Assembly (NCBI RefSeq): GCF_963678635.1
Contig: NC_087063.1
Span: 53,149,074-53,213,073 of the forward strand
Reading direction: 5' to 3'
Origin: Symsagittifera roscoffensis
Lineage: Eukaryota; Xenacoelomorpha; Acoela; Convolutidae
DNA length: 64,000 nt
The position numbers and the translations under genes were made by a program. Of this stretch, positions 28,438 through 39,517 are shown one piece after another (positions within the stretch are counted from its first letter, which is position 1; every line of letters begins with the position of its first letter). Under the pieces are notes generated by a model. It was not told the DNA's origin and made no database searches. It worked only from the letters and a program-made list of their open reading frames with translations.

Positions 28438-30533
28438 TACTATTGGTCATTACGGAAATTATCCACCTCAAGAAGCAGGTGGCATCTTTTCTCCTCGCCA
28501 GACTCAAACCGGAATTATCTCTGGCGATATGCTGTACCAGCATCTGATAAACTTCTAGACTCTTGTTGCCCAGCTTCAACTTATCGTGTGAGGTCAATAC
28601 CTCTAATTCTATTCCCACTAGGCTCCACCCGAACGTCAGCTGCCCCGCTGTTCTAACGAAAGGATTTGCCATCAATGGCAACGCGGACGAAGGTGTTCTC
28701 ATCGCCAGGTCCTCTTCCAGTATTGATTCCCTCGCCTTGGTTTTATCTCTAGACACTGTAACGACTCTTTTTCATCCCGTCGTGATCGCATTTCGGTGGG
28801 TCAGCAAAGGTCTCTTGAAGGCTTCCGGTCCTATCTCCGCCAGGAACTGTCGGTAGTCTTTACGATGTTTTTTCATGTGGTCTTTCGTCAGCATATACAA
28901 CCAAGATGTCAATGTCGCTCGAAACCACGGGAAGAACCTTATGCGGCTCCATACGTGCCTGACCTCCATAGTTATGGCGAATACCTTGCACGCAGTCTCA
29001 AACAACTCAAGTCTCCTACTATAATCAATAGCGTATATCGATTCCGCCGTCGGTGTCTTCGATTCCCGACATTTCGTCACGTTCTCCTCGATCCATCGCA
29101 ACGCCAACTTTGTGCTTACTACCAAGATGGTCACCTTCTGCCGATGATCAGGTAATCCGATCCACGGAATTTCTTCCACGTCCCTTACTAAGCAGAGGGT
29201 TGAGTGTTCCGGGTACCACACCGTCTGTGCCAAGCAATGGCATGGGTATTCCCCATATGTAAAATCGATGCTCCGGAGGTTGCGTTCTCCCGAAGCTTCC
29301 AGTAGAGGTTCCAATTCCATCATCTTCTCATGTGTTGTAACATTTTCCTCCTGTGCTGGGGTTGTATGCTATCCCCATTACTCCAGATACATATTGGTTT
29401 TCTCCCCGTTTGTTGGGTCTCGAGTAATCTTCAGCAGAGGCCAAGTTATGATGCACATCATGTTTCTCTTCGAATTTCTTGTTATAGAATCTCCCTATTT
29501 CATCAAGTTTCCCATGATTCTCTAGAGATTGCCTGGAGTCATCTTCCTTTTCGATCTCCGTACTCTGGTACACGTTCAGTATGACCGTGGAGAATCTCCT
29601 CTCCAAAGTTCTGCTCCCCATGACCATCTGACGACAAGCTTGGACGGTACTATTGGTCATTACGGACATTATCCACCTCAAGAAGCAGGTGGCATCTTTT
29701 CTTCTCGCCAGACTCAAACCGGAATTATCTCTGGCGATATGCTGTACCAGCATCTGATAAACTTCTAGACTCTTGTTGCCCAGTTTCAACTTATCGTGTG
29801 AGGTCAATACCTCTAATTCTATTCCCACTAGGCTCCACTCGAACGTCAGCTGCCCCATTGTTCTAACGAAGGGATTTGCCATCAATGGCAACGCCGACGA
29901 AGGTGTTCTCATCGCCAGGTCCTCTTCCAGTATTGATTCCCTCGCCTTGGTATTATCTCTAGACACTGTAACGACTCTTTTTCATCCCGTCGTGATCGCA
30001 TTTCGGTGGGTCAGCAAAGGTCTCTTGAAGGCATCCGGTCCTATCTCCGCCAGGAACTGTCGGTAGTCTTTACGATGCTTTTTCATGTGGTCTTTCGTCA
30101 GCATATACAACCAAGATGTCAATGTCGCTCGAAACCACGGGAAGAACCTTATGCGGCTCCATACGTGCCTGACCTCCATAGTTATGGCAAATACCTTGCA
30201 CGCAGTCTCAAACAACTCAAGTCTCCTACTATAATCAATAGCGTATATCGATTCCGCCGTCGGTGTCTTCGATTCCCGACATTTCGTCACGTTCTCCTCG
30301 ATCCATTGCAACGCCAACTTTGTGCTTACTACCAAGATGGTCACCTTCTGCCGATGATCGGGTAATCCGATCCACCGAATTTCTTCCATGTCCCTTACTA
30401 AGCAGAGGTTTGAGTGTTCCGGGTACCACACCGTCTGTGCCAAGAAATGGCATGGGCATTCCCCATATGTAAAATCGATGATCCGGAGGTTGCGTTCTCC
30501 CGAAGCTTCCAGTAGAGGTTCCAATTCCATCAT
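28385..30533 (-). pseudogene. Chimeric polyprotein frames in the 1,210-bp units
   Basis: Frames at 29982-30533 and 28772-29323 (183 aa each: TYGECPCHFLAQTVWYPEH, WIEENVTKCRESK) come from the C-terminal part. Frames at 29328-29966 (212 aa) and 28385-28756 (123 aa) begin ARESILEEDLA from the C-terminus. They then jump directly to MRTPSSALPLMANPF from about 1.7 kb upstream in the parent. The jumps mark deletion joins that were then amplified in tandem. They are not expected to be functional. Confidence 0.65.
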
Positions 30534-30860
30534 CTTCTCAAGTGTTGTATCATTTTCCTCCTGTGCTGGGGTTGTATGCTATCCCCATTACTCCAGATAC
30601 ATATTGGTTTTCTCCCCGTTTGTTGGGTCTCGAGTAATCTTCAGCCGAGGCCAAGTTATGATGCACATCATGTTTCTCTTCGAATTTCTTGTTATAGAAT
30701 CTCCCTATTTCATCAAGTTTCCCATGATTCTCTAGAGATTGCCTGGAGTCATCATCCTTTTCGATCTCCGTACTCTGGTACACGTTCAGTATGACCGTGG
30801 AGAATCTCCTCTCCAAAGTTTTGCTCCCCATGACCATCTGACGACACGCTTGGACGGTAC
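28438..30860 (-). repeat. 1,210-bp tandem duplication inside fragment E
   Basis: The sequence TATTGGTCATTACGG starts at 28441, 29651 and 30861, exactly 1,210 bp apart. Two full units lie head to tail and the third continues into the normal element. Unit-to-unit identity is very high. Within each unit the usual order of the second polyprotein is scrambled by deletion joins, giving chimeric frames. Confidence 0.9.
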
Positions 30861-32055
30861 TATTGGTCATTACGCACATTATCCACCTCAAGAAGCAGGT
30901 GGCATCTTTTCTTCTCGCCAGACTCAAACCGGAATTATCTCTGGCGATATGCTGTACCAGCATCTGATAAACTTCTAGACTCTTGTTTCCCAGCTTCAAC
31001 TTATCGTGTGAGGTCAATACCTCTAATTCTATTCCCATTAGGCTCCACTCGAACGTCAGCTGCCCCGCTGTTCTAACGAAGGGATTTGCCATCAATGGCA
31101 ACGCGGACGAAGGTGTTCTCATAGCTTCTTCGAAGTGATCCCGCAACAAGTTCTGCAAGGTTCGCTTCAGCTGACTTCCCAATTCTAATTTGTTAGTCTC
31201 GGCTTTTTGTTGGGCAGCCCAATTGCGACGCTTGCGGGACACTCCACGATCGAGCTTCTTCAGACAATCCTCCAGTTCCTTCATTGTCTCCAGAGCCACC
31301 CACCAAGGTCGAGCCGTATTCCTCGTCCCATTCTTCTCAAGAGGGTCGCTGGCCACTTTTTTGCCAAAAGCCTGATGCTCGCTCGAGATCCATTCTTTGC
31401 CAACATCCACTTCCCATGTTTGTTCATTCGCCGAATCCTTTTTCGAGCTCGCCTTCTGAGGTCTGAAGTCTTCTTCCGTTGCACGACTCGTCGAGACCTC
31501 TATCTCTTTCAACACCTCAGCTAGCCTCCTTGGTTCGGAGCTACTCTTGTAGGCCGCTGTCTTCCATCGCGCTAGAATCATGGGAGCCGTCTCCCTCAAA
31601 TTCTTCTCAGAGACCGCATCCGCCGAGGGGCTATTCAATTCCTCTACCTCCCTTTTCCTCTTTCGAGACTTCACACCTTTGCTTGGGGGCGTCGTCACTA
31701 CCATCACTGATTTGACCTCTTTGTCCCGGTCCAGCCCTTCCGACTCTTGCCTTCCTCCTACTCGTGCCTTAAGAATATTAATCTCTTTAATCATATTACT
31801 AGTCTTAAGCTTATCCTCCCCTTCAACCTTAATCATTTTATTGTCAATTTTTTGTTTCAGAGTAGAGCTGTCTTTACATTCATCATCTTTGGTCTTCTGC
31901 TCCGTTTCTCGCAGCTTGATCATCTTGTCCAACAACACTTTTCTCGCCTTTTCTTCCAATCTGGTGCCCATTAGAACTGGTTCCCCGAACTCTACCACAA
32001 TTCTTCTTTGAAACTCTCCAGTTAGCTTCGGTCTCTGTTTTCTGGTTAAATTCAC
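30550..32055 (-). CDS. Fragment E second polyprotein, NLS-like to middle segment
   Basis: A 501-aa open frame, one of the longest intact stretches of the second polyprotein. It contains SKGVKSRKRKREVEEL (NLS-like), PWWVALETMKELEDCLKKL, RGVSRKRRNWAAQQKAE (basic), ELEVLTSHDKLKLGNKSLEV and LRWIMCVMTNSTVQAC. It ends near YNPSTGG, at a join into the tandem unit. The same segment in copy C is 37194-38633. No known fold was recognised; the basic helical content could suit nucleic-acid binding, which is a guess. Confidence 0.6.
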   Translation of the reverse strand: MNLTRKQRPKLTGEFQRRIVVEFGEPVLMGTRLEEKARKVLLDKMIKLRETEQKTKDDECKDSSTLKQKIDNKMIKVEGEDKLKTSNMIKEINILKARVGGRQESEGLDRDKEVKSVMVVTTPPSKGVKSRKRKREVEELNSPSADAVSEKNLRETAPMILARWKTAAYKSSSEPRRLAEVLKEIEVSTSRATEEDFRPQKASSKKDSANEQTWEVDVGKEWISSEHQAFGKKVASDPLEKNGTRNTARPWWVALETMKELEDCLKKLDRGVSRKRRNWAAQQKAETNKLELGSQLKRTLQNLLRDHFEEAMRTPSSALPLMANPFVRTAGQLTFEWSLMGIELEVLTSHDKLKLGNKSLEVYQMLVQHIARDNSGLSLARRKDATCFLRWIMCVMTNSTVQACRQMVMGSKTLERRFSTVILNVYQSTEIEKDDDSRQSLENHGKLDEIGRFYNKKFEEKHDVHHNLASAEDYSRPNKRGENQYVSGVMGIAYNPSTGGK

Positions 32056-32553
32056 TCAAGAATTCTCGCACGCCTTCTCATCCAGCGTACTCACGAACAT
32101 CCTTCTATTGCCCTCGAAGGTATTCTTCTTACTCTCTTTGGCACTCAAGAGAATCATTCCCATTTTGGAGGTTTTGCCGGTCAGTTCCAGGTTTTTGCGA
32201 GGGGATGATGCCAGAGGTGGTGTGGCCGTGTTCGCCCAATCGTCTCCACTCAAGTCCTGCAGCTGTTCCTGAGTGGTGAAATCCTTCTCAGCTGGTTTCG
32301 GCTCAGGCGTATTCGCCACCTCCATTTCTTCTCCTGGTTCACTGAGAGTCTCATCCATGCTCTCCCCTTCTGACTCAGCTCTCCTTCTCTCAAGTACGTC
32401 GTCTCCAAACCTGCTTTCCACGGGACCGCTTCTCTTATCTCCAGGTGTGCCCACTGATAGGGGTGAGGATTTAGCTGGGTCCTGCTTCTTGGATTCAGTG
32501 AGGGCTACATATAAGGGGCCTGCCGCATCTAGCTCCTCTTCCTCTTGCTTCAT
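32056..32553 (-). CDS. Fragment E second polyprotein, acidic linker
   Basis: A 165-aa frame: MKQEEEELDAAGPLYVALTE, then an acidic Pro/Glu-rich part (GESMDETLSEPGEEMEV) and LLSAKESKKNTFEGN. It parallels 12388-13284 in B and 38984-39487 in C. A frameshift separates it from the next segment. Confidence 0.55.
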   Translation of the reverse strand: MKQEEEELDAAGPLYVALTESKKQDPAKSSPLSVGTPGDKRSGPVESRFGDDVLERRRAESEGESMDETLSEPGEEMEVANTPEPKPAEKDFTTQEQLQDLSGDDWANTATPPLASSPRKNLELTGKTSKMGMILLSAKESKKNTFEGNRRMFVSTLDEKACENS

Positions 32554-32583
32554 CTCCAGTCGCTCCAGCCCGTAGGGTGCTCG

Positions 32584-33864
32584 TTACTTCCTCGTGGCGA
32601 ACTTCATTTCATCCTTCAAGGCTATGTCTCCTTCCTCCACAATCATTCTTCTATCATCCAAAACCGGCAGCATGTTCTCCAGATCTGCTCGGTCGAGCGT
32701 TCTCAAGATATCCCGAAACTCGAACTTTGGCGGCATTGAGCCCCTCATCTTCTTTGCTTGCGTCGTCCATGAGTTTATCTTGACGTCACAAGTGTGGAAG
32801 TAAACTGCTGCTGTATATCCGATAAACAAGGGATCCCAGCCATCGGTGAACTCCCTCTGCTGTTTCTCCACCGCGGCTCTGGCGTACAGAGATGGGACCA
32901 CCAGTGGGCTATTCATCCCCAATGTCATACTCCTGACTATCGGGAACTCGGGAACGACGGTTGGCAAAATTTCTTTCTCTAGTGTCATTTCTAGCTCCCT
33001 CTTCACCAGCTCGAAGCTCCCTTTCCACGCCGGGATTCTCAAGATTTCTCTTCTGTCTGCCGTCAAGGGTTTCAAATTCCAGAATCCCATTCTGCATTGT
33101 AGCTGCCCACGGAAATTAAACACCACTAACTCGGGATCTTTTACCTTCCCGAGGAGCACTGTGTCACTCATTCGTGCCCTCAGCACCTCTTGTTGGCACC
33201 AATTCAACGCCGTCCCATCCAGTACACTCATCAGGCTCACGCGCACCACTGAATTGCAACATGCCGCCGCGAGAGGATTCGGAAAGGCATACGTCACCGC
33301 TTGCCCGTAGATACAGGTTACGACCTCGCCAAGCCCCCTGATCACTCCCAACGGGTCAGACCTCATGGCCAAACACAGATCAGTTAAAAGAGGGATACCA
33401 CCATTCGCCTCCCTCCATTCATCTCTCGTCTTGGGATTCCTTTCTTTGCCAGTCAAGTGTCGGTTTTGCATCAGAAGATACTCCACCAGCAACGTCTTCA
33501 GTCCGGCAGTGCACTTGTAAGAGTAGGTATCTACACTTGGCTGGGTTTTCCCCATCGAAAGGGGCTCCCCATATTTCATCAACCGATGAAATGCCACCAG
33601 CTCGTCATGAGTCAAGAGAACTAGCGAAAGGTACCCGTCAATTCTAAGTGTATCCACGCTTCTGCTGAACATGTATGATGGACCCATGTTAAACAGGTAT
33701 CTGGAATAAACCAAGTATAGGGCCAGCAAGATGTTTATGGGCATATTCATCAGCTCTTGCACGAAGGCTTCGAGTATGGTGTCCCTCGCATAGAACACTT
33801 TAGCCATGTGCTTCTTCTCCCAACAAGGACTCAAGAATCTCAAGATTTCGTGATTTTTCCCCAT
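32584..33864 (-). CDS. Fragment E second polyprotein, conserved unrecognised block (intact)
   Basis: A 426-aa frame, the best-preserved version of this block. Words are NMPINILLALYLVYSRYLF, GYLSLVLLTHDELVAFHRL, SVLDGTALNWCQQE, VFNFRGQLQCRMG and MTLGMNSPLVVPSLYARA. It is mixed alpha/beta in character with no membrane segment. It ends at ATRK-TAA, also present in C but not in B. It lacks about 40 bp with a C-run that B and C have near the LQCRMG word. Function unknown. Confidence 0.6.
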   Translation of the reverse strand: MGKNHEILRFLSPCWEKKHMAKVFYARDTILEAFVQELMNMPINILLALYLVYSRYLFNMGPSYMFSRSVDTLRIDGYLSLVLLTHDELVAFHRLMKYGEPLSMGKTQPSVDTYSYKCTAGLKTLLVEYLLMQNRHLTGKERNPKTRDEWREANGGIPLLTDLCLAMRSDPLGVIRGLGEVVTCIYGQAVTYAFPNPLAAACCNSVVRVSLMSVLDGTALNWCQQEVLRARMSDTVLLGKVKDPELVVFNFRGQLQCRMGFWNLKPLTADRREILRIPAWKGSFELVKRELEMTLEKEILPTVVPEFPIVRSMTLGMNSPLVVPSLYARAAVEKQQREFTDGWDPLFIGYTAAVYFHTCDVKINSWTTQAKKMRGSMPPKFEFRDILRTLDRADLENMLPVLDDRRMIVEEGDIALKDEMKFATRK

Positions 33865-33866
33865 TC

Positions 33867-34870
33867 TCAGCTCGTCTTTGGCATGCTCCCTCCAGAGTCC
33901 TCCAAAGGTGACTTCGTTTGCCGCTGTGACGAATCTCCCAACGTCATCTCCCTACTCTCTGCGACTTCCAGCTGCCCCTCAAGAAATTCCCATATGTGCT
34001 TGACGAGATGTGGAGCATCCTCCCGCGTCTTGTCCGTAGCATTCTCGAGCCTTGGGGTCAGGAATGGCCACCTGCCTCTTTCCTGCGTCAGACGATATCC
34101 CATCGATTCTAATTGCTTCTCGGCCGCAGTTACATTTCTCCTTTCATTGCTTGGTCCCCTTGCTTTGTTGGTGGAGCTTGTGATCGTCAGGTCCATACCT
34201 CGGAACCATAGGCTGGCTTTTAGGTGGCTTATCATCGGACGATCATCCCTTATCTCCGGACTAAGCTTCAATTGTCGAGCGAAATTCGAAATCTCAAGTA
34301 ATAGGACCTCGTCCAACACAATGAGGATGTCTGCCAACTCGTAGAATCCCCTCAAGGCATGAGATACGTCCGCCCACGGCGCTGCCAATTCCGACTTCAG
34401 AAGTCTCAAGTTTGTGTGTTCCAGCTCTCAATTGGGGGCTGCCATCAACACCCGCCACGCGTTCCCTTCCGCTATGAGGATCAAGATAGCGTATACAAAT
34501 TGCAACGCAGGCGGCATGCTCGCGTACCCCGGGGACGTTGTAAACGCCACCTTTGTCTTAGCTCCGAATCGAGAAGTCACATTCTCTTGCACCTCATTCG
34601 TCCAATTTTCAGATGCTCCAGAAGCCTCGCCGCATGCAAAGGGTCACTCATTCCAGCAAACAGCAGCAGCTCCGGTTCGCAAGGCATTTCTGACTTGATT
34701 GCCATCACCAGAGTCAGCATCTGGTTCAATTCCGCACCAGGCAGCAGGTATACTAAAGTTTCCGGCCAAAACAGCTTCGGAGACGTCCCCTCGAAATCAG
34801 AGCCCGCCACGATGATTACTCTTGCGGCTCCTGGATCCGATCGATCATACACCGCCAATATCTTGGTCAA
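33867..34870 (-). pseudogene. Fragment E second SGNH-like segment (broken)
   Basis: Frames 34577-34870 (VIIVAGSDFEGTSPK, LLPGAELNQML, FAGMSDPLHAA) and 33867-34409 (DVSHALRGFYELADIL, EVLLLEISNFARQL) correspond to 14469-16196 in B. A deletion of about 70 bp near 34601 and a stop break it. GMND has become GMSD. Confidence 0.55.
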
Positions 34871-34894
34871 CTGTGCGTTCCCACAGGGTTTTCC

Positions 34895-35146
34895 TTACAT
34901 TGAGTCGTTTGCTAATTTTCTGCCCTCGTAGGCAGCATCTGGGAGTTCCATGTCTTTCGGCTCCAGTAACTTGTCCACCACTCTCAGCTGCGCAGGAGTA
35001 TCCAATCTGATTCTTGCTATGCTTGTTCGATGTTTGGGCGGCTCCGCTATGAGCCCTGGGCTCCCCAACAGCTTGAGTGGCCTATAGTTGATCGGTCCCA
35101 CTATTGATTTCAGAGGAATTCCGGTCAGATCTGCCGTCTCCATCAT
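34895..35146 (-). pseudogene. Fragment E, start of retained polyprotein (truncated)
   Basis: An 83-aa piece with TGIPLKSIVGPINYRPLK and LRVVDKLLEPKDMELPDAA, ending LANDSM-TAA as in copy C. The upstream part is cut at about 35151, where it abuts copy C's 3' flank. Confidence 0.55.
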
Positions 35147-35153
35147 CCTCGTA

Positions 35154-35474
35154 GCCAGTGGTCATATACAGACATTTGAGCAGATTTAACTTTATCTACA
35201 CCCCAAAATTCACAACCATGCAAAATTGTCACACTATCGCTGAACAGCAATCAAAATATTCATACCCCTGCATCTTAAATTTCCGCTTTGGTTAAAATTT
35301 ATTTTGCCTTATCCAATCAGAAAAATTTTGATTTATATAATAATTATAGCATATCAAAAACAATATTTCGTTTGTTGTAATTTCTTTTTCGTGACCTCAG
35401 ATTTCATCAGAGTTCAGACTCAAGCCCCTTTCCTTCCCTCTCAAGACTCAAGAAACCCTCATTGAGCCCCCTGC
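35154..35474. other. Truncated 3' flank of copy C
   Basis: Non-coding, with the shared 3' landmarks (TTATCTACACCCCAAAATTC, CACACTATCGCT, TTTCTTTTTCGTGA) also found at 8.8-9.1 kb and 51.9-52.2 kb. It ends abruptly against fragment E. Confidence 0.65.
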
Positions 35475-36719
35475 TCATTTCGTATCCCTGTCCTTTGAGG
35501 TGCTAGGCCCTGATGTGTTTGACATCGTGATCTGCCTTAGCAGCGCTTCCTCATCATCGGAGCTAATTACGATCTCTTCCCACGCTTTTAGTTGTTCGAA
35601 GGATCGCATCCACTCCCTCTGCTCTTGCAACCTCTTTGCCTGGTTTGGCAAACCGTTCACTTTCGATTCCCTGTTGAAGCAAAAGGAATTGTGCTGGCTC
35701 AGGCTCAGGTTCTTCGCCAGGTCCTCTTCCAGTATTGATTCCCTCGCGCCTTGGTATTATCTCTAGACACTGTACCGACTCTTTTTCATCCCGTCGTGAT
35801 CGCATTTCGGTGGGTCAGCAAAGGTCTCTTGAAGGCTTCCGGTCCTATCTCCGCCAGAAACTGCCGGTAATCTTTACGATGCTTTTTCATGTGGTCTTTC
35901 GTCACCATATACAACCAAGATGTCAACGTCGCTCGCAACCACGGGAAGAACCTTATGCGGCTCCATACGCGCCTGACCTCCATAGTTACGGCGAATATCT
36001 TGCACGCAGTCTCAAATAACTCAAGTCTCCTGCTATAATCATTAGCGTATATCAATTCCGCTGTCGGTTTCTTCGATTCCCGATATTTCGTCACGTTCTC
36101 CTCGATCCATCGCAACGCCAACATTGTGCTTACTACCAAGATGGTCACCTTCTGCCGATGATCGGGTAATCCGATCGACCGAATTTCTTCCACGTCCCTT
36201 ACTAAGCAGAAGATTGAGTGTTCCGGGTACCACACCGTATGTGCCAAGCAATGGCTTGGGCATTCCCCATATGTAAAATCGATGCTCCGGAGGTTGCGTT
36301 CGCCGGAAGCTTCCAGTAGAGGTTCCAGGTTCCTTCTCATGTGTTGTATCATTTTCCTCCTGTGCTGGGGCACTATTCATCGGCTTCCCGATTGTGTTCT
36401 GTCTCTCAAAGTCACTTGTGTTTTCGCCTTCCAAATTCAAAAGTTCTTCTCCCAAGATTTTACTCAAGTCATCTCTTTGTTCCCTTGGTACAGTTCCCAG
36501 GATCTTTTTCAACAGCTTGTGTGAATGATGCGCCATTCGAGCCAGTCGTACGCATTTGGAAGCCGAGAAGGCCTTGTCCACTAGTATCCTTTGGCTGGAT
36601 ACCTCCACCTTTGCCATGTGTAATGGATAGTGGCTCCCACATAGGTTGGCCATTACTGATCCCACCAAGGACTTCGCATTTACTGGCAGACCGTAGGCTT
36701 CGCTCACGGGAAATCCCAT
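35475..36719 (-). pseudogene. Copy C second polyprotein, C-terminal part
   Basis: Frames 36042-36719 (225 aa: GLPVNAKSLVGSVMANLCG, HSHKLLKKILGTVPREQRD), 35786-36373 (195 aa: CLVRDVEEIRSIGLPDHRQ, ALRWIEENVTKYRES, TSWLYMVTKDHMKKH) and the tail to TGA at 35475 read the C-terminus with two frame changes. The end has EREWMRS-type helix, KAWEEIVISSDDEEALL (SUMO-interaction-like) and a Ser/Thr-rich finish. Function unknown. Confidence 0.6.
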
Positions 36720-36740
36720 TTCCGCCTCAAGACCAATCTT

Positions 36741-38633
36741 CTACCCTCTGGTGTGCTTCTGGGTTGTTTGCAACGCCCCCGGCCACGACTCTACGCTCAG
36801 TGCTGTCAGAAAATAGTGCTCAGACTCCAGCATCTCCAGTGATTGCAAACTGCACATCCTTGAGAAGAACCCCAGCGCTGTTGTTATATTCACCGTAGTG
36901 TTTGTGTAGCACTCAGCCACTATCTGCACTTCGCTCTTCTCTCTTTCTGTTACGTCGCCAAGCCACGCGATTGGTCTTCTCTCTGTAAAGACTGTAATCT
37001 GACACATGATCGTCCATTACAAGTGTGCTTTCCGCCTCCGCACGTCAAGTCAAGACAACTGCGGGGTTCCAACTTCTTTACTGATCCTAGCTTATTCATT
37101 GCTTCGCCCGACTCTTTACTCTGTGGTAGGATCAGTTTGTGTATCACATCCAAAGTTCCCAAGTCTTCATCTTTTGATTAGTGTTAGCCTCACTCATTCC
37201 GTGACTTCCTCTATCAAGCTTGCGTGGGGATGTGGGCACCAGGAGGGTCTCAGCAACTTCCAAACTGTTCCCAAATTCGTAATCATCATGCCATTTCCAT
37301 TCCCCATTTTCAATTCCACTCTATTGTTAGAGTGCGGTACGCTTATCACCTTTGGTATTCTCTGGAGTATCAGGCCCACGCTCGGTTTGTCCCTTTCCAT
37401 TGAATCAATTTCGATTATCTTCTCTGTCCAAAACTTCAACATCTCCGTCACCTCGTGATTCCTGTGCGCGTTCCCGGCCTCTGAATCCAAGAAAGGGTTG
37501 TATGCTATCCCCATTACTCCAGATACATATTGGTTTTCTCCCCGTTTGTTGGATCTCGAGTAATCTTCAGCCGAGGCCAAGTTACGATGCACATCATGTT
37601 TCTCTTCGAATTTCTTGTCATAAAATCTCCGTATTTCATCAAGTTTCCCATGATTCTCTAGATATTGCTTGGAGTCATCTTCCTTTTCGATCCCCGTACT
37701 CTGGTACACATTCAGTATGACCGTGGAGAATCTCCTCTCCAAAGTTTTGCTCTCCATGGTCATCTGATGACACGCTTGGACGACACTATTGGTCATTACG
37801 GACATTATCCACCTCAAGAAGCAAGTGGCATCTTTTCTTCTCGCCAGACTCAAACCGGAATTATCTCTGGCGATATGCTGTACCAGCATCTGATAAACTT
37901 CTAGACTCTTGTTGCCCAGCTCCAACTTATCGTGTGAGGTCAATACCTCTAATTCTATTCCCACTAGGCTCCACGCGAACTTCAGCTGCCCCGCTGTTCT
38001 AACGAAGGAATTTGCCATCAATGGGAACGCGGACGAAGGTGTTCTCATCGCCTCTTCGAAGTGATCCCGCAACAAGTTCTGCCAGGTTCGCTTCAGCTGA
38101 CTTCCCAATTCCAATTTGTTAGTCTCGGCTTTTTGTTGGGCAGCCCAATTGCGACGCTTGCGGGACACTCCACGATCGAGCTTCTTCAGACAGTCCTCCA
38201 GTTCCTTAATTGTCTCCAGAGCCACCCACCAAGGTCGAGCCGTATTCTTCGTCGCATTCTTCTCAAGAGGGTCGCTGGCCACTTTTTTGCCAAAAGCCTG
38301 ATGCTCGCTCGAGATCCATTCTTTGCCAACATCCACTTCCCATGTTTGTCGATTCGTCGAACCCTTTTTCGAGCTCGCCTTCTGAGGTCTGAAGTCTTCT
38401 TCCGTTGCCAGACTCGTCGAGACCTCTATCTCTTTCACCACCTCGGCTAGCCTCCTTGGTTCGGAGCTACTCTTGTAGGCCGCTGTCTCCCATCGCGCTA
38501 GAATCATGGGAGCCGTCTCCCTCAAATTCTTCTCAGAGACCGCATCCGCCGAGGGGCTATTCAATTCCTCTACCTCCCTTTTCTTCTTTCGAGACTTCAC
38601 ACCTTTGCTTGGGGGCGTCGTCACTACCATCAC
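36741..38633 (-). CDS. Copy C second polyprotein, NLS-like to middle segment
   Basis: The 479-aa frame 37194-38633 holds KGVKSRKKKREVEELN, PWWVALETIKELEDCLKKL, LEVYQMLVQHIARDNSGL, RGENQYVSGVMGIAYNPF and WCPHPHASLIEEVTE. It stops at a TGA. Pieces at 36950-37162 (SCLDLTCGGGKHTCNGRSC) and 36741-37007 (CQITVFTERRPIAWLGD, CYTNTTVNITT) continue it. Cysteines and N-X-T sites cluster in the last part, but no membrane span is seen. This is the longest intact stretch of the middle region. Confidence 0.6.
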
Positions 38634-39487
38634 TGATTCGACCTCTTTGTCCCGGTCCGGCCCTTCCGACTCTTGCCTCCCCCTACTCGAGCCTTAAGGA
38701 TATTATTATCTTTAATCATATTACTAGTCTTAAGCTTATCCTCCCTTTCAACCTTAATCATTTTATCGTCAGTTTTTTGTTTCAGAGTAGAGCTGTCTTT
38801 ACATTCAACATCTTTGGTCTTCTGCTCCGTTTCTCGCAGCTTGATCATCTTGTCCAACAACAACTCTTTTCTCGCCTTTTCTTCCAATCCGGTGCCCATT
38901 AGAACTGGTTCCCCGAACTTTACCATAATTCTTCTTTGAAACTCTCCAGTTAGCTTCGGTCTCTGTTTTCTGGTTAAATTAACTCAAGAATTCTCGCACA
39001 CCTTCTCATCCAGCGTCCTCACGAACATCCTTCTATTACCCTCGAAGGTATTCTTCTTACTCTCTTTGGCACTCAAGGGAATCATTCCCATATTGGAGGT
39101 TTCGCCGGTCAAGCGTAGTTCCAGGTTTTTGCGAGGGGATGATGTCAGGGGTGGTGTGGCCGTGTTCGCCCAATCGTCTCCACTCAAGTCCTGCAGCAGT
39201 TTCTGAGTGGTGAAATCCTTCTCAGCTGGTTTCGGCTCAGGCGTATTCGCCACCTCCATTTCTTCTCCTGGTTCACTGAGAGTCTCATCCATGCTCTCCC
39301 CTTCTGACTCAGCTCGCCTTCTCTCAAGTACGTCGTCTCCAAACCTGCTTTCCACGGGACCGCTTCTCTTATCTCCAGGTGTGCCCACTGATAGGGGTGA
39401 GAATGTAGCTGGGTCCTGCTTCTTGGATTCAGTGAGGGCTACATATAAGGGGCCTGCCGCATCTAGCTCCTCTTCCTCTTGCTTCAT
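38630..39487 (-). pseudogene. Copy C second polyprotein, acidic linker (split)
   Basis: Frames 38984-39487 (167 aa, acidic, GESMDETLSEPGEEMEV) and 38630-38926 (98 aa, KFGEPVLMGTGLEEKARKE, MIKLRETEQKTKD) are one region in B. A frameshift near 38950 separates them. Very similar to fragment E. Confidence 0.55.
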
Positions 39488-39517
39488 CTCCAGTCGCTCC
39501 AGCCCGTAGGGTGCTCG

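Larger units (their letters stand above)
28438..35151 (-). mobile_element. Fragment E: internal segment of the second polyprotein, extra copy
   Basis: Fragment E repeats about 37.4-42.15 kb of copy C at an offset of about 6.93-7.0 kb. It shares derived stops with C (LANDSM-stop, ATRK-stop). It starts abruptly at 35151, inside the segment before the second SGNH-like part, and ends at 28438 against the inverted leader arm. It has no gag-pol. It looks like a segmental duplication from C, or from a sister copy, followed by deletion. Confidence 0.75.

Noticed and set aside
28438-30735. Short plus-strand ORFs repeated at the 1,210-bp period
   Set aside because: They repeat because the DNA is duplicated, not because a protein is conserved; they are antisense to the polyprotein.
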